Positions 46,297 through 58,000 of a DNA stretch of 64,000 bases are shown here, in pieces. The DNA comes from Diadema setosum (Eukaryota; Echinodermata; Echinoidea; Diadematoida; Diadematidae): the NCBI GenBank assembly GCA_033980235.1, contig CM067072.1:31099759-31163758 (forward strand). Direction: 5' to 3'. Position 1 is the first letter of the stretch. Each line of letters opens with the position of its first letter. A program made the position numbers and the translations under genes. Under the pieces are notes generated by a model, which saw only the letters and a program-made list of their open reading frames with translations, was not told where the DNA came from and did no database searches.

Positions 46297-46755
46297 TGTG
46301 CCACATTGAAGGATGACATAACCATATCTTTCATTGGCATGCACACATTACGCATACATGATTAACACACATTGTGATAGCATTGTCACATACATCTTTT
46401 TATGCAATAGCCACATTCACAAGGGCGTTATGTATATCGGTTTCTGCATCAAGATACAAAAATTGATCAATTGCACACAAAAGCAAGAGCTTAAACAAAA
46501 AAAATCAATCAGGGTCAATTTTCACATTGTGATACATAATAAATCGCAAGATTTTACATGTGTGTGTGTGTGTGTGCACACAAGAATGAATGATTTACAC
46601 ATTGTGTTGCAAAAATCAATTTCTACAACCATTAATTTTGGGTGTGTTTGTGAACAGGCATACCTATTGTGTTCTATTCAATGAAGTGAAGAAGAAAAGC
46701 ATTCTTAGGTTCTACTCCTACACTGCTACAGACTCACATTGATTGACACTTTGAT
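46297..46755. other. no gene seen
   Basis: A short GT microsatellite lies near 46559-46576. No supported frame was found. Confidence 0.45.
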
Positions 46756-46968
46756 AGGCCCAAATTCACAAAGGTGGTACAATAGAAACCATGGTTTAAA
46801 CCACGGACAATTTGTATGGAGCACCAAGTGTCGCATGGTCTATTTCGTTACAAAATCAGTCATTTCATAACCAACTGATAACATTTCATGAAACAAAATG
46901 GTTATTTCCTCGACAAAATGATTGCTTTCAATTGAACCACCTTCGTGAATTCGGGCTTTTGTATTCTA
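46756..46968. mobile_element. MITE with GCCCRAATTCACRAAGGTGG ends
   Basis: 'gcccaaattcacaaaggtgg' at the left pairs with the inverted 'ccaccttcgtgaattcgggc' at the right. The interior contains 'accatggtttaaaccacgg'. No TSD is clear. Confidence 0.65.
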
Positions 46969-47309
46969 AATTTCACCCTGGACTTCTCATAGCGCACGAA
47001 AGCTTTTTGTACAATGAACATGTGAACGCACAAAATCAGAATGCGTCGGTTTCAGGCCTCAAAAACATTATAGATCTGTTATCTTTCAACAGATTGTGAA
47101 AGGACAACATGAAATAAGATATTTTTGAGTCAGCTCTACGAATGGAACAACTAGACCTTGGAAAACATGCTGCCACACAGCACAGAGTACCGGTAGACAT
47201 TACACAACAGAGTCAAGGTTTGTTAACTGTCATTGCGTGCATAGCATGACACATTGTTTACACCCATTCTGCCTGAGTTTGTCACATTTTTTAAAAACCC
47301 ACACTGAGA

Positions 47310-47832
47310 AACAAAAGAAAACTAGAAAAGCACTCTGAGAGCGCAGACCTCCACCAGCAGCTACTTTCCACCGATGATCTTGCATGGAGATTTTTCTCCT
47401 CTCCACCACTGGGGATTTGGGCTCTTCCATAGAGATCAGTGATTTCCACCAATAGGCATGCGTGCTGAAAAATTGCCCGATTTCCCAATATAGAAGCCTT
47501 TACGTCATAAACCCTAAGCTGCGCGGCGCGCCTCGCCCTAGCAGAAACTAGAGCACGCACTGTAGTGCGCGTTTGAAAACCTAAAAAATGCGCAGCTTGA
47601 ACTCCCAAGTTCATTGACCCTACCTGTCAAAATATCAAAAATCCTTCATAAATTCCCTCACAATTCTTGGATCACTACCAAAATTTAATTATTTGTTACT
47701 TGTGTCATTCTCAAACTTTCCTGTAAATTTCATCCAAATCCGTTAACTACTTTCTGAGCTACTTTGCACACGGACAAACAAACGAACAAACCAACGGTAA
47801 TGAAAACATAACCTCCTCCCTCGGCGGAGGTA
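47310..47832 (+). repeat. dispersed repeat family S, copy 1
   Basis: It begins near 'ctagaaaagcactctgagag' and ends 'aacctcctccctcggcggagg'. The start-proximal 'cagacctccaccag' is the inverted partner of the end. A 'catccaaatccgtt...acggacaaacaaacg' segment precedes the end. Three other copies occur in the next 10 kb. Confidence 0.8.
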
Positions 47833-50005
47833 ACAAAAAAAAAATTCCATTCATAACAAAGAATTGATGTGAGTAGATGAAATAAAGAATTAATCACCAA
47901 GCGAGACTAACAAGTGGAAAAACAGCAACATCAGATGTCCATTCAATACATAACATGAAAATGCTTCATTTGGAAAAATCTATAAAAGTGGACATTTTTC
48001 CACCAGGAAACTAGCCCCAAAATAAAAGCATGCAAATATTTCTGCGTGCCATTGCATGTACCTCTACTTAATACATTACTTGTATGTCTTGCTTCCACAA
48101 ATTAAAAATGCGAAAAATTCATCTTATTGGGTTGAGTGTGAAAAATCAGTGTGTGAAAATATCCACTTTTGCAGAATACTTTAAAAAAATTTGAGCAGTT
48201 GATGACTGTTGTTAACAGAATTTTTTACCCTCATGGCCTCATGGTAATTGGTCAGCATCACGACAGCATATTCACTCAAGCGACAGGACTAGGAAATGCG
48301 AAGAAAACTACAAATGAATAACAAAATGCAAAGCAACACGCAAAACATTTCTGAAATTTCATTTTCGCACTAGTTTTATCAATCGATCGCCATGATCGAT
48401 TATCACTTAATGCTCTACCCACTCCTGAATGGAGAGGGCACTCCAGGAATACAATCCGACCACTCTTACCTGAACATGTTGGGACCGGTGCTCATCCGTA
48501 TATTAAGAGATTTGGCCAAATGCTGTGTACTAGATCCCAAATTATTTTACACCTGTGATCTCAAAATACCCAGAAAACTTCTCAATATCCTGACAAATCG
48601 TGTCAGCCCGAGCAAGTTTCTTGGTTTGAGAGCAATTTTCAAATGGTGGAAGGTGAAGATAGAGCCCTTTTGACAACCATGTTTTGGCTTTTATGAGGCA
48701 ACAAATGTGTTTTGCATTTTGCTTTTCATTCTTCCTAAACCAATATCTAAATTTGTTGCTGCTGTTACCCTTGTATTAAAGTTGTTGTTACTCAAGTTTT
48801 ACCATACATGATTACAATGTTTCATATTGACTTCCACTTTGCAATTTGCTCAAACACACACATGCAAACATATTTTTATAAGATGCTTTATGGTGGATAT
48901 GATAGTTTGCTCAAGGTAACCCTACATATTCCATTATATCAAGCAATAAACATACAACTGTAGTTGTAGAGAAAATTCCAAGCTTTGCTGTGACGTAAAT
49001 TTCATGCCAGCATTTCCCATTCCCATGAGTGGCCCCTATAGACAAGAAGTATGTCTGTGTAATGGTGAATGATTGTACAGCATGAATTTCCAAGTGCCAT
49101 GCACCATGTAAAATATCACTTTCTGTTATATCCACATACATTGTAAATATGGTACAACATCTCTTAATAAAAATCGACATACATGTAAGATTGGCATTGG
49201 AAACAGCATGTCTGCTTCTGAAAGGCCCTGTATCACTTTTCAAAGAAAAAATGACGATTGTATCCATGGTTACTGCTATATATCTTATTTGCACCCCAGC
49301 ACTGTCCACTGACCATAGTACAATCTATGTTTGCTGAGGTCAGACAGCAATAGTGGCTGTTATTGTGCAGTGTACATCTTCATGGTCAGCCTATTTGCTT
49401 AATACAGTTGCTACAAAAGATAAGCAGGAGACATCTGCTTAGATTCCAGCATCATCTCAAGGTCCGCAGACACAACAAATCACCATGCCTGGACGACTTT
49501 TGAAGGCATGCTGCGACAGGTGACAGACACGCCACATTCACTTATCCCATTCAAGGTTGCCACTTTGAGGACACCATACATGTCTTATAATGCCAAAACA
49601 CGCCACATTCACTTATCCCATTCAAGGTTGCCACTTTGGGGATACCATACATATCTCATAATGTATAAGCTGCTATTTTCGCGTACAGGTATTTTAGCGA
49701 ATAAGGAGTTCACTGAAATTTTCATGCTTTTGCCATTTTGACATGGAGGCCATCATAAGTGCACTAATGGCTATCAGTTTGAGACATTTTCGCATGCTGT
49801 TAAAATTACAGTCCAAGAGTGATTCGTGAAATTTGCAAGAATTAAACCTTCGTGAAAATAACAGCTTTTTCAGTATTGCATAGTTTCCAGTGAGTTTATA
49901 CAATGTTTGAAGAGACATCTACATCATTCTCCAGGAAGTATGTGGCTGGAAGATTTCTCTGCTATTTGCGAGCATTCACTGACATCTGATGTACCAGTAC
50001 CAGAT
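47833..50005. other. no named gene
   Basis: A minus-strand donor-like 'gttcag|gtaaga' (near 48472) follows an open stretch, but no acceptor in a clean frame was found. A direct duplication of about 60 bases ('cgccacattcacttatccc' block) lies at 49529-49655. Confidence 0.4.
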
Positions 50006-50009
50006 TCAA

Positions 50010-50518
50010 GAAGAAACCTAGAATAGTACTCTGAGAGTTCAGACCTCCGCCAAGATGCTCATTTCCACCAACTGATCTCGTTCTTCCAAAGAGATCTTCC
50101 ACTCATACACGTATGCATGGTGAAAATCTCCCAGTTTCCTAATACTAGCCGTGCTCATTTTGTTTTGTCAACAGTTTCCAGCGGCGGGGCACCACACCCA
50201 AGCAGAGCACACACATTAGTACACATAGGCAACATTAGTACACATAGGCAAACCTCAAATACGCATAGCTTGAACCCCCACCTTCATTGACCCTACCTGC
50301 CAAAATATGACAAAATCCTTCAAAAACTTATAGAAATTCCCCAATCACAGCCAAAATTTAATCATCTGTTTCTTGTGTCATTATCAACCTTTCCTGTAAG
50401 TTTCATCCAAATGCATTCACAACTTTTTGAGCTATTTTGCACACCGACAAGACAAACACGACAAACAAACAAACAAACAAACACTGGCAAAAACATAACC
50501 TCCTTGGCGGAGGCAATT
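50010..50518 (+). repeat. dispersed repeat family S, copy 2
   Basis: It has the same order of blocks as copy 1, ending 'aacctccttggcggagg'. It is more diverged, with a small duplication of 'acattagtacacataggca'. Confidence 0.75.
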
Positions 50519-50897
50519 ATGTATCCTGAAATATATAAGACCTGTGTCTCAAATACATGTGTACTTCAAGGACTCAAGGCTAGTAAATAAAATCCCTTTT
50601 GTATCTCAATGATTGGAGCATATCACAAAACACATTCAGGGTCACAAACAGCTCTCTGAAAGGGTTGTTGCCATTAAAAAAAATATCATATATCAAAATT
50701 GAAAATATAACTAAACCTTGCAAAGTCACTTTGTATTCAGCTATTGTGCTGGGATGAATTCCTTCTTTCTTTGCATATTAGTATGAGGGATGAAAATGGC
50801 GTCTTGCATGGGTAGCCACACGTAAAGCAGAGTATAAAGCACACAGCTTACCTGGGCGGTTCCAGGGGGGCTGAGTGATTGTTTTTTTAAATTCTGC

Positions 50898-51050
50898 TCA
50901 GGCTGTTACTGGCTCTTCCATGATCTGCCGATACTCCCTCTGATGGTCCACCAGCTTCAAGAATATGGCATGCTTTCTGCTGTAGTATGGCCTCTGCTGC
51001 TCGTCAGGTTGGACAACCCTGCCAACGCATCCCATGCGGCGCATGGCACC
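50898..51050 (-). CDS. FGGY: FGGY exon 7 (last, with stop)
   Basis: Acceptor 'ctctcgcag' precedes base 51050. Fifty codons end at TGA (50898-50900). The frame starts in phase 0 and includes MGCVGRVV and [19 protein letters not shown], matching the FGGY C-terminal helix region. The minus-strand 3' UTR follows below 50898. I saw no clear polyadenylation signal. Confidence 0.92.
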   Translation of the reverse strand, partial: GAMRRMGCVGRVVQPDEQQRPYYSRKHAIFLKLVDHQREYRQIMEEPVTA

Positions 51051-51754
51051 CTGCGAGAGCCACAAATATTGGCATTGAAGAGAGCGACTACAAATGCAAC
51101 AGATTTTGAGGTGCATTCTGATTTATACACTCATATCATTTTAGTGAAATGAATACAAAATATGTATCTCAGCATAGTGCATCATTCTGCCAAATAACTA
51201 CAAATATCGAACATTCGTGGCAAGCTCTTGCATATAATTTTACAATCTTGTTGTTTTTTTTTCATGCAAGATGGCCCAGCTGTTCCCCTCATCAGTGTGA
51301 CCCATCATTTCTGAATACATTTTAACAAGTTGAGGCAGCTAACACAGGGCCTGTCTTCAAATTTATTCTGTCCTTCTACAAATCCATACACTAATAAAGG
51401 TGAGAAACCAATCTTGATGTATGTACATGAAAGATCAATCAAATGATTATATCAAAAGCAGAAGCTGTAATACTTTTCGTATACATATTTTGTTGGTTTA
51501 ATGCATTAAAACAAATAACAATAATACAAACACATATGGAGAGAAAAGGCAGTCCTTCATCAAGTTCTGGACAATGTTATCTTGAATCTATAGACTCTAT
51601 TCTCACATCCAAATGGCCACTAGTGCACACTATTAATGGAGTCTCAGCCAAAACCTCAAAAATCCACCGGGGCATATGTAACATAAATCTATTGTGTGTG
51701 CATGATTGTGCTTATCTACTGTTGTATCTGTCTATCTTTGTATGTATGTGTCTT

Positions 51755-51807
<53 letters not shown>

Positions 51808-51947
51808 GTACTTATGTATGTATGTATGTGTGTATGTATCTATCTTTCTATTTATTTATCTACTGCATCTACCTATCTATCTGTCTATCTATCTATCTGT
51901 CTATCTATCTATCTATTTGTCTGTCTATCTATCTATCTATCTATCTG

Positions 51948-52015
<68 letters not shown>

Positions 52016-55000
52016 CAGGATACTATATAAGCATGATGGATGCAAATGGAAGCAATGAACAGGACATAAAAATAATCTGAAACCATGTTGTGCAGTTTTT
52101 CTTGAGGAAAATCCACGAGAATCACCAATTCTAGCTTCACTGAGAGCCACTGCACTGCACTCACATTTCTTACATGCTGTGGGACTGGGAAGTTGCCATT
52201 CTTACCTGAAGGTCAAATTTGCCAGAGGCACAAGCCCCAAAATGGCTGCTCCTATCAGCACCGACTCTGGCTCTTTTGGCAGGACTATAGGGCAAACCTG
52301 AAATGAAGGACAGCACAGATTGATATGATAATGACAGATTATAAAAGGACGGTGTTGTCATAGGGACATTTACAGCGAAAACAACAACAGCAACAGCACA
52401 ACGATGATGATTAACCCGCTGTGGCGGTGTGATTTTGCTCCAACATGCATTTCCCAAAGACATCCGCCCAGGATACTCGGAACTAGTCTTTAACAGGTTT
52501 TAAAAAAAAGAAGAAGAAAACAATACAGTAGAATTATTGCCATACATGTTTTGGAGGTTTTTACACAACATATCAGTTTAGAATTGATTTGAAAGACAGC
52601 ACTAGGCAAAATTCTATAATATTCATATAAATTGTGCATAAATTGAGTTTTTAACATGATTTACACATGAACTTCTATTAAATCAGTTCATAGGGATACA
52701 CATACATTCTCATCATTCTAACTCTATTCAGAAGGCATGTTCTTTACACATTAGAGGACACAGCAGCTATAAATTGAAAAATGCTGGGACCAAACACTTT
52801 GCGAGCATTCAGCAGCTGATCTGCTGAAAAAAAAAAAAACATTAAAAAAATTTACTTACACAAGAGTCCTTCCTTGCATAACACATGAGGGCGCTATTGC
52901 ACACTGGCCTACAAGCCTTTTCATTATAGAGTTGCAGCTTAATGTTCACTCATTTTGCTACACCATTCATACCAAAGCCTTGCAAAGTAAAACAGATTTC
53001 TCCACATGTCTGGAATAGCACAGAATATCAGATGAATGGTGCATTCATATTCCCAAACCAGTCATCTGACAATGGCTCAATTCTCTAGCCTTTATTTTTT
53101 TTTCTCACCACCAAGTAACGGTCACTATTACTCCTACCCCCCCCCCCCCCCCCCCCCCAGGCTAAATACTGGTTAGTGATTAGACAAGAGAGTAAAGATT
53201 AGGATTAGGTTTTGGTTAGAGTTTGGGTTAGAGTTAGGATTTGGTTTAGGATTAGGATTAGGATTAGGGGAAGGGGAAGGGTCTGGGGTAATTGCCCAAG
53301 GGGTATATTGCCCTCGACCTGTGCTTGGAGCTATGTTGGATTGAAATTCAGGTCCAGCTACTGTAGCATCCACAAGTCAAATGGAAATACATCTGTCTTT
53401 ACATCTGTTATGAAACTCTAGTGAATGAGTTCAAGGTACACTAACTTCCTTCAAGGCATGCATTGTAAATTGTCGAATGTCCTTCTTTAAGGCACTGCTT
53501 AGTGCTTCCAGTTTGGAAAATCTGGATGGTACGGTCAAACACGTTCCCCCAAGTCTCTGTCACCATGTAAAATCTACGGTTTGAAACAAACTCCAGATGC
53601 TTAGAAAGAAAAGGAAATCTGTGAGATACCAGGGCCCTGTTTTATGAAGAGTTATAATTGATTATACAGTTGATTTCAACTGTAAGTCTATGGCAGCCTG
53701 TGTGGTAAGGGAATTTACAATCGATTTTATCTTTTGATAAAACGGGGCCCAGACTTACAGTAACTGTACTATACTGTAAGAGCTGAATTTTTTGCAGTGG
53801 TTTTATTTTTGCAAATTTCAGAAAATCTCCTTCAAACCATGGAAATAACAATGCACTGATAAAAAAAAACATGTAAAAACAACAATGCACAAAAATATAA
53901 ATAACAAAATCAATCAAGCCATGCCAGCACTTGTTTGTACAGAACTAGTGATTAATGTAGGTCACACATGCTGCATGGACCATAACATAGCAACATCTGC
54001 TGGGGCATAACAATGTGCTAGTACACAGTACTCTGAATGCAGAACACATTACAATGTATTTGCTTATGTAGTGGGAATCACAGAGTAAAAACTAGAAAAG
54101 CACTCTGAGAGCGCAGACCTCTGCCAAGCAGCTACATTCCACCGATGATCTTGCTTTTCCCAAAGAGATTTTTCTCTCCACCACTGGGAAAAAGCTCTTT
54201 GGGCTCTTCCATAGAGATCAGTGATTTCCACCCATAGGTATACATGCTGAAAAATTGCCCAATTTCCCAATATAGAAACCTTTGTTGCATCATAAACCCT
54301 CAGCTGCGCGGCGCACCTCGCCCTAGCATAAAGTGGAGCATGCACTTCAGTGCGCATATGAAAACCTCAAAAATGCGCAGCTTGAACTCCCAAGTTCATT
54401 GACCCTACCTGCCAAAATATCAAAAATCCTTCATAAATTCCCCAAAAAATTCTCGGATCACTACCAAAATTTAGTCATCTGTTACTTGTATCATTCTCAA
54501 CCTTTCCTGCAAGTTTCATCCAAATCCGTTCACTACTTTTTGAGTTATTTTGCACACAGACAAACAAACAAACCAACGGTAACGAAAACATAACCTCCTC
54601 CCTTGGCGGAGGTAATAATCAGTATTAGTGTATTACTTGTTACTCACTCTTATTTTTTTTTTTTGTGAAAGGTAAAGAAGCAATTACTAAACCCTCATAA
54701 GACCCATGAAATTTACAACTCCTGAAAATGTCTGACAAGCATGAATTCATTAGAAAATATATGTTCGCGAAAATTTAGCTCGTACAGTATTTCCTTATTT
54801 CCCAGATGCATTAGTGTTCAAGTATTATCCCGTAGCGGACAAGCTAATTTTGCTATAACATGCATTTCCCATAGACACCTGCCTGAATATACTTGGGACT
54901 AGTCTTCAACAGGTTAACAATTCAGTATTTGGTTAATTAGCATGGCGATATTTGTTTGTATATTTCTTGATAGGGACAGCATGGTTCTCTAAACTTTTAG

Positions 55001-58000
55001 ACACTAGAGTGGGTTTTTTTTTTCCAAATGTTCAACCATGATCATGCAGCTCAGTGAGCAATGTTCAACAATTTCTGAAATTGGACCATCGCTATGTTGA
55101 ATAGTCACTGGAAGCATATAACTAACTGCCAACTTCCGGTATAACCGCATGACAAGGACTACTAAATTACCATCTGCTAACAAACCACATTGTTTTCTTT
55201 AGCTGAACTCTTGAAATGTTTTACCACATGTCAAACACCTCTGCCAGGTGTTAGGAAATCAATGACCTCCCATATTTCTGATCATAAGCCCACGCTGAAA
55301 AAAAAAAATGTTGAGTTTGACAGTTTTCTAATTTCAGCAAAAACAACCAACACCTCTAGGACATATCACTTATTACAAAAAGGTGACATTGACAAAAAAA
55401 AAAAGAGTAACAAAATGTTTGCAATATAATGTACAAGTTAACGGAACTATGGAATGCAAATACATGCTGACTTGTATTGATTCATGATACCAGTACAGTT
55501 CTCTCCGCGTAATTGGGTATCGTTTAAATGGGTACTCTGTTTAATTGGGTAGTTATGTCAGAGTCAGTTCCAATGCACATCAAAATTACCTGATAATCAG
55601 GTTGTCTCTCCGCATAAATGGGTAAATAATATTCTTCTTATCTAATTTTTACCTACATTTTATCGCACATACAACACTTTAAGGAATCACACATGTCAAA
55701 TTTTCCACGGCTAGTCGCATTCTCTGCTTAATTTAAGTGCAAAGAAAACCGATCATTTAGGGAGTGATTAAACATGAAAACACATGTACACGTACCGACT
55801 TGCCGCACGAAAACGAACATTAGGCCTACACATGTAGCTGGCACTCACAATTGCATAGACAGACAGGAGTTGAACACACTTGCGCTCCTCCCTTGCTCTG
55901 CAACAACATTCACAATACGAGAAGTTTCCAATGAAAATCAGGCCATGCACCAGCTCCATAATTTTGCTTTTCCCCAGTCACTTCTCAAAAAGTAACCCAT
56001 TCTACATGACTAGTGCACGCAAAGAGACGTGTTCATTTCGGAAAACGCCTGTTAGCGTGGAGTCTATACGTCAAACGACAAAGTTTTCTGAAGACATATT
56101 TGTCCATAAAATAGTGTAAATTACTGCTCATGATTGAGCAAGTGTAAGGTATGTATAATGTGGTGTGCAAGCATGCGTGTTAAGCATACAGTATTGGTGT
56201 TTGGTGTAGTGTACACTGCATGTAAATACACATTTTGTGTGTCAATTGTGAATGAGACGTGTTCTTCTGTTAATCGGGTACTCCGCTTAATCGGGTAAGA
56301 AATGCTCTGGCCGAGCCTACCCGATTATGCGGAGAGTACTGTAATATCAAAAATGTGGCCAAAAGAATATGTAAATATGTGTCATATACTGTACATGTAT
56401 TTTATAATGTTTCTATTTTTATTCAAATTACTTGGATACATCATACAATAATATATTGGAATGCCTTCCCCTAAACCAAGCATAACTTGAATGATTCCCT
56501 AAAATGTCTTTTGTGAATCATAGTAATATTACAGAAACATGGAAATTACTGTATGTATGCTCAGCCTGGGGAAGGTGCACTTCAATGTCTTTCGTTAATC
56601 ATATGATGTCGCTGTCAAAATCTTCCGTTTGAAAGTTGTTGTTGTTGTTTTTTGTGGGCAAATCCAAGTAATCTGAAGAAAAATATGAGAAAGCCAGCAA
56701 CTTATTTCCACCCATGCATACATGCTATTTTCAAATATAGAAATCTTTTGTTTACATCATCAGCTTCCAGCTGTGCAGCGCCTTACCAAAGCAGAGCATG
56801 TGCTTTAGTGCATGTATGTAAACCTCAAATACGCGCGGCGAGAACTCCTAAGCTCGTTGACCTTATATGCCAAAAGATTAAAAATCCTTCAAAAAATCAT
56901 ATAAATTCCCCGATCACTACCAAAATTCAATCGTCTGTTCCTTGAGTCATTATCAACTTTTCATGCAAGTTTCATTTGAATCCACTTACAACTTTTTTTT
57001 AGCTATTTTGCAAACAGACAAACCAACGCCGATGATCACCTAACCTCCTCCTTGGTGAAAGTAAAAATCATTCTATCAACCCCCACAGCTTTCCTTACCC
57101 ATGGCTTTGTCTTTGGAGTAAATGCTTGTTATCTTGAAGACTGACCTGTGATGTCTGTGTGTGTCTGAAGAAAGATGTTACTCTTGCAAAGACCTCCACA
57201 GGCAAATAGAATGGATATGTTATAACCGCATGACTCCATTTGTTGGATGATTGATTTAGTTCCATGCTGTATAAAGGAGAAAAAAAAATAAGTATGATAT
57301 GCTTCACTATGATCTACAATCTTGTTTCACTTATCACAGTGGATAAAATGGACCATATCAAAAAGATGAATCCATTAAACAATACCAAAAACTTTACGCC
57401 GAGAATATAACTCTTTCATACACTGCTGCAACCTGATTTATGTCATCTTCTCATAAAAGAATCTTTGATTTGTTTTGTATTCTTTTAAAATGCATGTAAG
57501 AAATGATGTTGAAGCAATCTGAAATAAAGAAATTCATGACAAATGAGAAGAAAATGACTGATGCAAGGCTAAACCGATGTAGTGACATTGACAAATATCA
57601 AATGGGTTAGTCAAATACCGGTTAGTGATTGGCTAAACACAGTCACATGATGGAGGTACATTCGTTATGTTCGCCCATGGGCGAACATTCTTGTAAAGTT
57701 CTCCCATGGGAAAACATTTTCATGTAACAAATGACAGAAAGCCTACAACCGCGCGCACACAGTGAATTGGGCTCTGCGCGAGCAAGAGATCGAGTGCGTT
57801 GTGCTGGTGGTTAACGTTGACGTATTTGACGTCTTGACTAACCCATATAAGATAACAGATGATGACTTTTGTTGTCGGGAACATGTACCAAACGTTACAC
57901 CCTCAGGGTTTGAAATGCTATTTCGGGAGGCTATAAGTCCCTCGACTTCATCTCGGGACTTATAACCTCCCTCAATAGCATTTCAAACCCTTCGGGTGGA

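Noticed and set aside
51443..52080. Three overlapping frames rich in Tyr, Leu, Ser and Ile
   Set aside because: They arise from the TATC microsatellite, which is open in all phases on one strand.
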